Assembly: GCA_019009955.1 (NCBI GenBank)
Contig: CM032230.1
Span: 25,203,001 to 25,267,000, forward strand
DNA from: Riptortus pedestris
Taxonomy: Eukaryota; Arthropoda; Insecta; Hemiptera; Alydidae
Direction: 5' to 3'
Length of the DNA stretch: 64,000 bases
This document shows, in pieces, positions 21,422 through 32,869 of the stretch (position 1 is the first letter of the stretch; each line of letters starts with the position of its first letter). The notes beneath the pieces are model-generated. The model was not told the origin of the DNA and did not search any database. It saw only the letters and a list, made by a program, of their open reading frames with translations. A program made the position numbers and the translations under genes.

Positions 21422-22190
21422 GAAGTGAAAACTTCTTTAGGCACGTTGTGCACCCCGTAAGGAAGCATTTGCGGGAGAGGAAAAAAGTATGAAATCGCGA
21501 CACCGCCACCGCTAGTACTCAACTCAAAGCTAAAGGAGCTTCTTTTCTTCATAACTCCTGAACCAAATTAGCTAGAGTTTTCGTTCGCATACCATTTTAA
21601 AGAGGACAAAACCAGCATCATTTCGTTTACAGATACTATATATCTACCATTTTTACTTTCATAGATATTTTAATCCGAAGTTTAAATAAATTCGAATATT
21701 TAAATAAATAAATTCGAATATTTAAATAAATTCCGATATTTAAATAAATTCGAATCAAAACTGTTTGTATCCTACTTTAGCTACCATATACCGATTGTAT
21801 CAGTTTTAGAAATTGGTGATGATGCTGGCAGTGATGATGGTGCAAGAGTTGTGAAATTATGGATAGAAATTGATTTTTTCTGAGTGTACTTTTGTAAAGC
21901 ATTTGTAATAATTCTGAAATGTAATTTTTTTCTTTTATGTAAAATAACTGAAATAATTATGTATAGTATTTTATATTGATAAATAAAACAATACGTGGCA
22001 CATTATGTTTTTTATCACTATTATTTTTGTCATTTCATTTTTTCATGTAAAATAGAACATAACTGTTACTTATTGATAAATAACTAAAAATATTTTTAAA
22101 ATAAGACTTCGTAAAAAAAATTTCTCAGCAATGCCAAAATTGAGCGATCAAAGCTAAAGGAGTTTTCACTTCTACCGGCAGTCCCCTGAC
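21422..22190. mobile_element. MITE-like element inserted in H1
   Basis: The left end GAAGTGAAAACTTCTTTAGG is nearly the complement of GCTAAAGGAGTTTTCACTTC at 22153-22172. Beyond that lies CAGTCCCCTG, whose complement CAGGGGACTG resembles hAT-type termini. The left side lacks this tip, so that end may be trimmed. AT-rich, non-coding interior. Target duplication not identified. Confidence 0.5.
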
Positions 22191-22205
22191 TGCTATTTTT
22201 TTTTT

Positions 22206-22635
22206 TTTCATTGAACTTTTACTGTGTGAGATATATACAAATACGTTTTGTTGACTACACCTCCCACCCCCCCTCCCCTTCTTTTCTTCTTGGATTACTA
22301 AAATTTGATTGTTTGAGATAAAAATTATTCTGCTTCGTTATAATTTATAGCGCTAGCTATAGTAAATAGTTTTCAATAAAATTGATATACTATATTCAGA
22401 TATATTTCAGTAATTGTTGTTCTATCTAGTCTTGAATATTTCTATCCATCTATTCAGCTTTGAGAGGTTGCCTGATCTTTTTGTTTACAATACAGATGCT
22501 TTCCGCTATGGAGATAATGGTTGTATTTATTGTCTTAGTGTTCACGGAGGTGTAACAAGTTTGTAGCTTTATCTATTGTAAACCTCCTCGAGGGAAATCT
22601 GCTTAATTGCCGCAGCCCTAGCGTGACGGACTTTT
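22206..22635 (+). mobile_element. H1 repeat, 3' segment (long module)
   Basis: Continues the copy at 20867-21421: CATTGAACTTTTACTGTGTG, AATACGTTTTGTTGACTACA, the long module (TATTTCAGTAATTGTTG) and the end GGGAAATCTGCTTAATTG, a hairpin remnant and GTGACGGACTTTT. Confidence 0.8.
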
Positions 22636-23222
22636 GCATTTTCGATTTTATAATTTGTAAAATCAGAGAGATATTTTAGTAATAAGGCATTCATTAAATT
22701 CAGTTGCATGCCTGATGATAAATCCCCCAATCAATCCATCATGATTAAATACTCACTCATCAATTATGGCTTAAGTTAACCTTCTAAGGATTTACGTGAA
22801 ACAGGTAGTATAACCTCACTGGAGATAAACCATCTAAAAAGGTTCCAGGGAAATTTGCATAATTAAGAAATCAATCGGAGACGGCGAGCCATAGATGCCG
22901 AATACTGATAGCTGTAGTACTAAGGACCGCTGCTTGCGGCGCTATATTTAGACAGCTTAATCCATTTGTTGATAATGGCTGCAAAGTAATTAGGGGAAAA
23001 ACTCGTTCTTTGCCATTAAAAAAAAAAGGTTATTTATAGCACATATTAAGTCCTGAAATACTTTATAAGTAAATAACTTAAGATTTATCAAAATTGCACA
23101 TTCAGTGGATAGCTTCCCGCATTAATTATGTGAATGCGTAGAAAAAAATTCTCTAATTGCAACGGAACATTGCAATGTAAGTATGCTATGCAAATGAGTA
23201 TTTAAATTATTAAGAAGCTGTA

Positions 23223-23318
<96 letters not shown>

Positions 23319-23375
23319 GCCAGCTAATTTAAGTAGGAACTTTGAGTGAGGGCAAAAATAGAAAAACAAATAAAT
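22636..23375. repeat. Unassigned sequence with (TA)n(TG)n microsatellite
   Basis: A compound microsatellite, (TA)n then (TG)n, lies at about 23223-23311. The rest of the stretch shows no gene or family match. Confidence 0.7.
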
Positions 23376-23822
23376 TGAGGGGCTCCGATAACTGAGTAGA
23401 ATTTCCCATGTGCGTCACGTATTTGCATCTATCTCAAAAAGTAATTCAATGCGAGCAATATTTGGTATTTAGGCTTCATAATATAACAGCTTATTGTTAA
23501 TATAACATGACTAGGAGGGGTGGGGGTTTACAGAATTCAAAAAACTAAAAATGCAAATATTTCGGTTAATACCAAAGTATTGAAAATCCCTACATTACAA
23601 AATTGATATAATATTACATTTGTAATAATATTAATTCTATACAATTTTCGATGCGACGCATAATAACGAAGATATTAAGAATTTTTGAACTTCCTCCCCT
23701 CTAAACCCACCCTCCCATTTTGGATTTCAGCTATTAACGAACTCCATCTTAATTTTTATATAAAACGATTAAATATCAAGTTTGGTAACGATTAAACCAA
23801 AATTGAGACTGTTAGAGCGATA

Positions 23823-23900
<78 letters not shown>

Positions 23901-23930
23901 TTTTGAACTGACCTCATTTTCATGATTTAC
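23376..23930 (-). mobile_element. H1 repeat, common form, 5' end truncated
   Basis: AGTAGAATTTCCCATGTGCG, TTTGGTATTTAGGCTTCATA and GAGGGGTGGGGGTTTAC give the 3' half. TTAACGAACTCCATCTT and a (TA)n tract at about 23823-23898 follow. It breaks off soon after TTTTGAACTGACCTCATTTT. Confidence 0.8.
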
Positions 23931-24544
23931 TAATTAACGCCTAGGTGGCGAATTTCAATGGACAAATTTTTAAATACTCAGGTTAATTATTTCTTTTAGT
24001 CAGAAAACAATGCAAAAGCTATTGATTATCTTCTTTAATTAGAGCCATTTCTCTCTCACAAAATGTTTATAGGACCTGCCCTATTTTCTATTTGATTACT
24101 CAAACGACTGATTAGTTTGTAACCAAGTTTTCATCGTGTCCGTTCGTTAAGCCAAGTCCATAAAATTGTTTTATATCTCATAGATTTTATCACCTAGGTT
24201 ACAATACTATGAATAATAATAAGAATATTACTGCAACTAGTTTAACAAACGGTGTTTTTTTAATTTTGTGATCTGCAACATATTATGGAGGCCAACCAAA
24301 AAAAAAAAAAAATTAATCAAGTTTTATTCTTTAATGAAGTCAAAAAAACGAATATCAAATTTCATTTGTATTAGATACTATTTTTTTAGTAAAAGTAATA
24401 AAATTTCAATCTTTTTTTTTTATTCTATTTTTTTTTTTTTATGAAGATGTGTATTATATTCCTCTAACATTGATCACATTACATAATCTCAGCCATTCGC
24501 ATGATTTGGACCATGATGCCTCGGACGATACTAACAGTCCATCA
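23931..24544. other. No feature seen
   Basis: AT-rich with A- and T-runs near 24300 and 24410-24440; no gene or family match. Confidence 0.35.
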
Positions 24545-25175
24545 GGAAGGTGCTGCATAAACCATACAGATTTCCCACGTGTTGGAATGACATTAGCTCA
24601 CTCCTATTCTGTATTTTTCTCATAATGAGAACCCTAAGTGAAAATGTGATGTAAATGTACGCAGAACATGAAATGATTAGTGATTGAGTGGATTAAAGTG
24701 AAAATAGCATGAGTAGGAATGGATATAAACTGAAGCTAAATACAAAATAAGTACAATTAACTGCTATTAGAAGTAAAATAAAATCATGAAAGAAGTACGA
24801 TGAAAATTTGAATCATAGGAAAATGTGATGAACAATAATTAAGAATTAGATCCTTATTAATTTTAGTTTACGAGAAAAAAGAAATATGTCGTATTTATGC
24901 GTGGGATAAAAAGTTTCATGTATTTAATATTTTTCGTTCATTTTCCCTAAATAATACAGATATTTTTTTACTTTTACTACTTACAAACCCCCAGTTCTTC
25001 TGGCCTGATTACAGCCGTTAACGAACTTAATCTTTAGTTTTACAAAAATGAACTTTAAAGAGCATAGCTAATTAAAGATATTTTGTTCTTCATTTTTTTT
25101 TTTCGTATTCTATATTGGATCATTTGACATTTGAAGATTTTCACGCCATGAGCACTACTTTAATTGCTGATTCGC
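24545..25175 (-). mobile_element. H1 repeat, variant B
   Basis: GGTGCTGCATAAACCATACA, then GATTTCCCACGTGTTGGAAT (variant B 3' end). The core shows CAGCCGTTAACGAACTTAAT. The 5' block is decayed (ATTTGACATTTGAAGATTTT, CATGAGCACTACTTTAATTG). The usual microsatellite is absent. Confidence 0.6.
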
Positions 25176-25559
25176 CGTTTATTTATTTCCCATACAGAGA
25201 GAACGAAGAGACCGGAGTTCTTTGTAACCCTTTACAATCTCCTGTCTTCGAGCACAATGCTTTACTTCTACTGCTAAAAGGAAAACGGTATTCTTGAATA
25301 GTTTATTACCGGGGTCAGTAACATGACCGCATTTTCTACTCTCAGCTCAATGTCTTCAACTAGTTTGAATATTGTTGTGAGGTGAAATTCAAGTCACAAC
25401 AAGTGTGCCTTATTTGTCATCTGTTGTATCAGCTGTCTCCGTTTACCGATGTCTCTTGGAAACTATTTTCTAATTTGGTTTTCTGACTGTGGAAGTTAAT
25501 TATCTTGCAGGTTGAGTAAAAAGCCAAACTCGGACGATACATACATTAGCACGCTTAAG

Positions 25560-25645
25560 TTTTAAGCTACGAAAACATGTATAGAACAACAATCAGCATC
25601 AAGAGATTAGCAAAATTGGTTCTACGACTCATAATAATGGATATA
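25560..25645 (-). mobile_element. H1 repeat, older copy, left remnant
   Basis: ATGTATAGAACAACAATCAG and ATTGGTTCTACGACTCATAA belong to the H1 middle block. The copy is interrupted exactly at GGATATATT by a younger H1 and resumes at 26789. Confidence 0.6.
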
Positions 25646-25770
25646 TTAGCAGATTTCCCTTAAGGGAAATCAGCTATTGAGGTCGTACTCATGACGGAAT
25701 TTTCGAAAAATGCCTTAAAATGTCCATCGATCTTACCCAGGAGATGACGAAAATGAGGTCCATTCAAAAT

Positions 25771-25840
<70 letters not shown>

Positions 25841-26788
25841 GAGGTAACATTCAAACCGTGCTTTGTCCGGATGAATGTACTTTTTAGGAAACCATGAAAT
25901 TGAATATAAAACATATATATATATTGTTTTTTGTAATGAAAAATACTCCCATATGGTTTAAATAAATGTTTTGTCAATGAGATACATTGTTAAAATAGTT
26001 TAGCGTAATAAGTATAATAAACTGGACCAACCACACTTTGCATGCAACACATGGACAAAGCACGGTTTGAATGTTACCTCCTCATATCTATATATATATA
26101 TATATATATATTTGTCTGTTAACGCTCTAGCGGTCGCAATTTTTGTTTGATCGTTACGAAACTCGATATTTAACCGTTTTATGTAAAAAGACAGATCAAG
26201 TTCGTTAATGGCTGAAATCGGACTAGAGGGAGGAGGGGGGGTTTAGAGGGTGGATTTTCGAAAATTCAAAATATCTCCGTTATTATGCATCGGATCGAAA
26301 ATTCGGTATAGAACCAATTTTATTGCATATTAAATTTGCTATAAATATTGTTATATACATTTATTCTCTATCTTGAATATTAACCGAGATATTTGCATTT
26401 TTATGAAGTCTGTGGTCGGGTATAGTTCGGATTAGGTCGGCCATTTTCGTCATTGCTCGGCTCAGGTGGGAGGCTACTTCTAACCTGTCGTTTCTAACCT
26501 TACCTTACCTTCCTTTGTGAGATTTATGCAAATACGTTCTGCTCATCCGCGCCCCCCCCCTTCTTTAGTTCTTGGACTACTAAAATTTGAGTTATTAAAA
26601 TATAAATTATTCTTACAATTCAGAAGCCGTTTCAGTTGGGAATTTATTTTAATTAACTGAAAGATTTCTCATTACCGTTTGTAATTAATCACGGTGGTAT
26701 TGTGTTACCAGTATGCAGATTTCTCTATTGTAAAACTTCACATGGGAAATCTGCTTAGTTTACGCAGCCCCTGCGTGACGGACTTTTT
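25646..26788 (+). mobile_element. H1 repeat, complete copy nested in older H1
   Basis: Intact 5' end (TTAGCAGATTTCCCTTAAGG) and 3' end (GTGACGGACTTTTT). The (TA)n core is split by a 248-bp MITE at 25837-26084. The 3' module starts like type C (GTCGGGTATAGTTCGG) and continues as the long module (TTCTTGGACTACTAAAATTT), so this copy is a mosaic. Roughly 895 bp without the MITE. Confidence 0.9.
25837..26084. mobile_element. Tc1/mariner-type MITE in the H1 microsatellite
   Basis: Perfect terminal inverted repeats of about 32 bp start TGAGGAGGTAACATTCAAAC at the left; the right end is the exact complement. TA flanks both ends, although the target is itself (TA)n, so the duplication is expected rather than proven. 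248 bp, no coding capacity. Confidence 0.85.
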
Positions 26789-26850
26789 TTGAATTTTCAT
26801 GACTACAACCTCAATAGCTGATTTCCCCGAAATGAAATCTTCTAAAAAAC
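26789..26850 (-). mobile_element. H1 repeat, older copy, right remnant
   Basis: GAATTTTCATGACTACAACC, then TCAATAGCTGATTTCCCCG: the 5' end of the older minus-strand H1 begun at 25560. It has lost its microsatellite and most of its 5' block. Confidence 0.6.
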
Positions 26851-27404
26851 CTATAACTGTTTGGCTAGAAGAAGGCATACGACGACCTGAAAATAGGTCA
26901 CTTTAACAAAGGGATCGCTGGAGCGGACATCCAATGCATGGCTAAGGAACATTTTGGCGGGTGAGGAAGTCTGTTGTGTAATACATATGTATTACTAATG
27001 AATAACTTATTATAAAGACTTATTTAATCAAGCAAAATGTAATGTAAATTTATTCATTTTTAGGCAGTACGAAAAAAAATCAGCTCTAAAAGCATAGTAC
27101 CCTTTAATTCAAATCAATCTCCCATAGGTTTTTGAGTATGAATAGAGTTTAGCATCAATGAAATTAAATGTGTGTATTAAATACCGTTAATATTATATTA
27201 AGAATATATTTTGCTGTTTTCATTCATTTGTTGCTTTTAACGAAATTAGTAATACATCAGTTTTAAGGAATGCTTCTCCTTCATAAGTTTACATAATATT
27301 TCTTATCTTATTTGAATATTATTATCTTTTATTTTTCGAAGGTGAACAATTTTTTTTAAATTGTGAGATTTTTATGCATTAGATAATTCAATTAAACACT
27401 TATA
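26851..27404. other. No feature seen
   Basis: AT-rich sequence with no gene or family match. Confidence 0.35.
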
Positions 27405-28088
27405 TGGTAAAATATCTCCGTTAATATACGTCGGATCGAAAAATTGTATAGAATCAATCTTATTGCAAATTAAATGTACTACAAAAATTTTATAAACTTG
27501 CCTGCTCTATCTTGAATATTAATCGAGATATTTGCATTTTTCAGATTTCAGCCTTCAGCAATCCCCCACTTCTACTCTTGCCATATTAATAATAAGCTCT
27601 TATATCATAAACCACTTGATTCCATGGTTAAATACCAAATAATGTTTTCATTGAACTTCTCCTACTTTGTGAGATACATGCAAATATGTTCTGTTGATCC
27701 CCAATTTCTTTTTTTCTTGGACTCCTAAAATTTGAGTGATCGAGATAAAAATTATTCTGATTCATTATAAATTACAGTGATATATATGGTAAATAGTTTC
27801 CAATAAAATTAATATGTTATATCCGGGTATATTTCAGTAAATTATTTTTCTTTCCGGTGAAGAATATTTCTATCTATCTGTTCAGCTGTGAGAGGTTGAC
27901 AGACCCTTTCGTATACAATTCAGGCGCATTCCGTTGGGAGGTTATTAAAATTGACTGAAATATTTCTCATTACTGTTTGTATTTATTCACTTAATATTCA
28001 CGGTGGTGTTACCAGTATGTAGATTTATCTATTGTAGAACTTCACGAGGGAAATCTGCTTAGTTTACGCGCCCTTACGGACTTTTTTG
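27405..28088 (+). mobile_element. H1 repeat, long module, 5'-truncated
   Basis: Begins AAATATCTCCGTTAATATAC in the middle block and carries the full long module (TCAGCCTTCAGCAATCCCCC, TCGAGATAAAAATTATTCTG, ACGGTGGTGTTACCAGTATG). It ends GGGAAATCTGCTTAGTTTAC, with a shortened hairpin before ACGGACTTTTTT. Confidence 0.85.
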
Positions 28089-28763
28089 GTTTACGAGCCG
28101 GACTTTTTATATAATACCTTAAGTACCTTAAAGAGAGAAATAATTAACGAATAGTTAAAATCCATTTTCGATTAATCCATCGTGTTAGTGGAATGATTCG
28201 TTAAATAAACAAAATTATTTATAGTTTCTTCTACTCCTGGCCCTTTGTTACTCAACATTAGACAGAGTGTCCTCATATCGCCCGAGACATCTTGAAAAAA
28301 AAAGACCTTGGGGGTTTTCGATATGCACAATTGTGGCTATTTCTTCAGAGTTAAAGCCGGCCATATCCGTGACTATTGCAATAGGCGATGTGTATCCCAA
28401 TTGCATGCACAGATCTACAATAGAGCAACATGCTTCAGACACAAATCCCAACTGAGGGCTTTTCAATTCCTACAGCCTTCGCCTCAGACCAATTTTCACA
28501 ATACTACTCTTATCTATTCTTATTCAATTGAGCCTCTTTTGAAGATGTTTTGTCCATTATAATGTTATAACCCTTCACGCATTGGCTACGTTTTTTTTGA
28601 TAATCTATTGTGGCGGATTATTAAATTTCATCGCCTGATCACCTTTAATTCAATTGGACTTCTTTAATCTCTGCAACACCCTTTTCAGCAGAATTTATAG
28701 AAATATAAATGTGTCTGAAACAATATTCTCACGATGCAGGGCGACCAGTACTGAAGACTTTAA
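28089..28763. other. Unassigned; protein-like minus frame at 28248-28466
   Basis: A 72-codon minus-strand frame (with segments TSPIAIVTDMAGFNSEEIAT and IVHIENPQGLFFSR) looks more protein-like than its surroundings. It overlaps plus-strand frames and matches no family I can name. It could be a TE remnant or chance; not called as a gene. Confidence 0.25.
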
Positions 28764-29332
28764 AAACTCCGTCACACAGGGCTGTATCAACTAATCAGAT
28801 TTTCCATGTGCGTCACGATTAGAATTTATCTCAAAATTTAAATGTTCAATAAGAACCGTATTTGGTATTTAGCCTTCAAATAAAGTGCTTCGTTATATAA
28901 CAGCTTATTGTTATTATGACATTAGTAGGATTAGGGGTTTACTGAAGGCCGAAAACTGAAAAATGCGAATATATCCGTTGATAATCAACAAAGTGAAAAA
29001 CCGGTCATAACAACATTTATAGAGCATTACATTTGAAATAAGATTGGTTCCGTTCAATATTTTCATCCGATGCATAATAACGAAGATATTAATATTTTTC
29101 GAAATTCCCCTCTCTAAACCCCTCTTCCTACTAGTCGGATTTCAGCCGTTAACGAACTCGATCTTTAGTTCTACATAAAATGTTTAAATGTCGAGTTTTG
29201 TAACGATCAAATAAAAATTGTGACCACTAGAGTGTACACAGTTTTGAACCGTCCCCATTTTCGTCATCTCCTGAGTTCGATGGACATTTCAGAAAAGGTT
29301 TTCAAAAATCGAGTCATGAGTCCGACCTCATT
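28764..29332 (-). mobile_element. H1 repeat, near complete, microsatellite lost
   Basis: CTCCGTCACACAGGGCTG (3' end), GGTTTACTGAAGGCCGAAAA, GCCGTTAACGAACTCGATCT and GACCACTAGAGTGTACACAG. It then goes straight to TTTTGAACCGTCCCCATTTT without (TA)n. It ends at GACCTCA, just before the 5' palindrome. Confidence 0.8.
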
Positions 29333-29943
29333 AAATAAGCCAATAAAGGGGCACGTTATGTTAAAGGGATTTAGTTTGGGAGGAGTGTTCAAGTAGTCAG
29401 TTGTTAAGATACTGTGTCAACACCGGGAGAACAGTTAGAAGTCCAAGAAATACATTCAAGTGAGCAAATTCAACACCTCCAGTATGAGGGGTTTAAAGCA
29501 TTTACCTATTGTAACACTAGATATATTACTGGCAGTGCTAACCCGCGTTAAGAATTAAAATAATCAGGATTTTCCCGTGAAATATAAATTTTCTCTTACC
29601 ATGAGCGCTAAATAACCCTATACATTTCTGCAATAATTTATTATTGAAATGTTTTATTCTTATTAGTTTGTTGTTTGTTATTGGTTATGATTTTGATTGA
29701 TTAATTAGATTGGTGTTACTAAAATTCGTAAAATCTATTGACTTATATTTTTAAATTTACTGTCATTTTAGATTTTTAATTTGAAGTCTGGGAGAGTAGT
29801 AGTAACAATTATACGACTATTTTCTCTGAATAGGAAACTGTAATCTCACAATAGTGTGGTAGGAAGTGAAGAATATTGTGTACTTGGAGAGAAGAAAACG
29901 TCCATTTTTCACTAGTTTTTTTATTTCAGATCTAAGCGCTTTC
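29333..29943. other. No feature seen
   Basis: No gene or family match. Confidence 0.35.
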
Positions 29944-30069
29944 AAAGACTATTGTCTCCGTCTTCAGAGCTACTTGCATGCACTCATTGGGAAAGACGGC
30001 ATGGATTCACTTGCTGTCTTTCTCAATGAGTGCATGCAAGTAGCTCTGAAGACGGGGACAATAGACTTT
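29944..30069. repeat. Long near-perfect hairpin (54-bp arms)
   Basis: Arms 29944-29997 and 30016-30069 are complementary with about three mismatches in 54 positions. Both contain TCTTCAGAGCTACTTGCATG or its complement. The loop is 18 bp. The arms are GC-richer than the surroundings. It could be a small foldback MITE or a hairpin-RNA/miRNA-type precursor. No second copy is seen here. Confidence 0.9.
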
Positions 30070-31323
30070 TAAAGCAAGAATACATTAAATATGGTTGTAT
30101 ACTAAATAGCAGAGATTGAAATATGATCTTAAACGATAATAGCAATTAATTGTATTCTTAAAGAAGTGCTTTAGTACTTACGATATAATGAAACAAGAAT
30201 GTGGCGACGTCACAAATGAATTGTAAGACATAAGTCCTGTTGCAAGACATCGTCTTCCTGATAAATATGCCAACCCTTGTAGTCTGAGCCAACTCCAATA
30301 GTTTATGCAACGGTATTATCATTGTTATTGTCTATTAGAGGCAATGGATCTTTGATACTTCTAATTGAATACTTCTTTGTGGATCGACTATCGATTAAAT
30401 GATGTTCGTCTAATTAGCGTCGTTCGGCCATTAGTACGTCTGAAGACAATGCTTGCTCCTTGCTGGGTGGGGAAGAAGAGCATTTCAAAATCCATCATAG
30501 CATTGAGCCATACCCATCTGCGCAGCACAATACCTGCAACAAGAGAAAACATAAGTCATTGCGCACGGGTGTTTCTCAACCTGCTCGAGGGTATACAAAT
30601 GACAAGATGCATCTCCTAAATTTATAAACAATAAGCAACCTGAACGAGGCCACTAAGACTTCTTGATGGAATAACTCAATGCAACTGCAAGTTGTGCACT
30701 ATGTTGCCAACACTTTTCTGCCGTTGCCACTACTGAGAAGATATATGTCAGCTCGTACACGCTGTATAAAGAACAAGAAGGACACTAGGTTATTTAGAGC
30801 TTCCACAATCATCAATCTGTTTCATTAACCAGATTATCGAAGGACACTGAAAAAAAATCACCCTCCTTTAAATTGCCAATATAGTTTTAGTTTCCAATAG
30901 GTCATATTTTAAAAGTTGATTTACTTAAATATTCATTTAATCAAAATCTTCATTTTTTTTTAAAATGTCTTCGTGTTGAAATGTTAACATAATTTCAGAG
31001 CTCTAGGCTTTGGAAAAGATCATTCCTTACATATTCTAATACGTAATATTATTAACCAGTTCAGGAAAATGTTCTTAAAACTTTAAAGCACCGGGAAATA
31101 AACTTATTTATTGATTATTGAAATTACAAAAGCTGTTATTTTCGCACTTGAAACTTGTATCTTACCAGGGCCTCCGCTGCCATATTGGCCCATTTTTGGC
31201 GAATATACTAGTTTCAAGATATTATTCATCCCCCGCCACTTAAACGGGGGGAAATAGCAACAGGCGTTAAAGTGTTGGTTTTAATCTGTCTTGTATCACC
31301 TGCATCTGCTGGTGCATTTTATT
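30070..31323. other. No gene supported
   Basis: An 84-codon plus frame at 30365-30619 matches nothing I know. The remainder is AT-rich without family matches. Confidence 0.35.
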
Positions 31324-31464
31324 TTAGCAGATTTCCCTTATGGGAAATCAACTATTGAGGTCGTACTTATGACGCGTCTTTCGAAAAATTTCTTCAAATG
31401 TCCATCGATCCTACCCAGGAGATGACGAAAATGAGGTCCGTTCAAAATTATATATCTATATCTA

Positions 31465-31563
<99 letters not shown>

Positions 31564-32056
31564 CTGTTAACGCTCTAGCGGTCGCAATTTTTGTTTGATC
31601 GTTACCAAACTCGGAATTTAATCGTCTTATGTAAAAAGAAAGATCAAGTTCGTTAATGGCTGAAATCGGACCAGTGAAAGGGTGGGTTTAGAGGGGGGAT
31701 TATTGAAAATTCGAAATATCTCCGTTATTGATTGTGCGTCGGATCGAAAATTTGTATAGAATCAATCTTATTGCAAATTAGATTTACTATAAATATTGTT
31801 CTATACATTTATTCTGTATCTTGAATATTAACCAAGATATTTGCATTTGTATTCTGTGTATGGTCGGCAGGAATCGGCTATGTTTGGTACTTTCCGCCGA
31901 GAGCTCTAGCGGCCGTTTCCATAACTGCTCCAGTTCCTCGTGAATAGGTGAAGAGATCCCTCACTACTACAGTTGTTATTGGGCAGATTTCTCTACTGTA
32001 AAACTTCACGTGGGAAATCTGCTTAGTTTACGCAGCCCCTGCGTGACGGACTTTTT
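31324..32056 (+). mobile_element. H1 repeat, complete copy, module C
   Basis: Starts TTAGCAGATTTCCCTTATGG. The core is (TCTA)n then (TA)n at about 31448-31559. The middle block is intact (AACGCTCTAGCGGTCGCAAT). Module C follows (GCCGAGAGCTCTAGCGGCCG). It ends ACGCAGCCCCTGCGTGACGG ACTTTTT. TTTATT flanks both sides and could be a short target duplication, but it lies in T-rich sequence. Confidence 0.9.
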
Positions 32057-32424
32057 ATTTGTTCCCCTTGCGTGGCCAAATTTTCCCATATGATCCAAGT
32101 ATGGAAGTCTGCACTTCGAAGTGGCTCAGACGAAAACCAGATTTGCCAGTCAGATTCATGGGGTTTGACGTAGCTTTCGAGTATCCATCGTCAACCCTTT
32201 TTAAATTCTATCTGTATGTTCATAGTTTCCTGACTATTAGGCACCTAATATTTTCCTTAGTTAATTCTAATTGAAATCATTGATTACTGTCGGAGGCCAT
32301 TCTTTCCATGTTACTATTGAATCCGTGAGTTGTGTAATGTCATACGTACCTGCCCTGTTATGTGAAATAATGTTATCTTCAAATATATTAGTTTATTTGG
32401 CTTAAGAGGTCAGGCTCATTTAGT

Positions 32425-32547
32425 TAGTGACGAACTCATTAAATAAAATCCTTAGTTCCACCCTGGCTGGAAAAGGGTGGCGACCTGTTGATAACCCGTC
32501 CCAATTAGCCATAGTAGCAAAAAGTGGACGTTAAAAAATATATTAGT
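32425..32547 (+). repeat. SINE S1, 3' part
   Basis: GACGAACTCATTAAATAAAA, GGCTGGAAAAGGGTGGCGAC and AGTAGCAAAAAGTGGACGTT are S1 body and tail; the head is missing. Confidence 0.75.
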
Positions 32548-32639
32548 GATGGACGTTCCCAATTAACTTCCCCTACTTTACTTCACATTTTTTTGGAACT
32601 TCAACTTTCACTAACTAATTTAAATCATCCTCAGGTTAC

Positions 32640-32745
32640 TTATGTATATTAAGGCGTTGGTCTTGATAATGCTGGAAAGTTTTGAGTGATGGATTTATGG
32701 ACGGGGAAAGGGAATTTATTTAGTAACGGATAATCAGAATCTCAT
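32640..32745 (+). repeat. SINE S1, decayed head
   Basis: AAGGCGTTGGTCTTGATAAT and GGAATTTATTTAGTAACGGA match S1 head and early body. The B box is degenerate. Confidence 0.45.
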
Positions 32746-32869
32746 TATTAACTGTCACTAGTTCTTCCAAGACAGGGATAGTAGGGGGGCTCACTAAATA
32801 TCTCTTCAAACAAATATGATTTTTATTTTTATTTTTTTACAGTTTACATCAATTCATACCAAATATAAC

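Noticed and set aside
25660..25977. 105-codon minus ORF
   Set aside because: Crosses the H1 (TA)n core and MITE; the middle is a run of Tyr-Ile repeats.
26505..26535. Telomere-like CTAACC and CCTTACC runs
   Set aside because: Only a few imperfect units inside an H1 copy; not a telomeric repeat.
28308..28562. Gag-like zinc-knuckle impression (C...GHIRDYC) in a plus frame
   Set aside because: Cysteine spacing is wrong for CCHC, only one partial motif, and no retroviral neighbours.
31398..31598. 66-codon plus ORF with Ser-Ile-Tyr repeats
   Set aside because: H1 5' block plus microsatellite, non-coding repeat.
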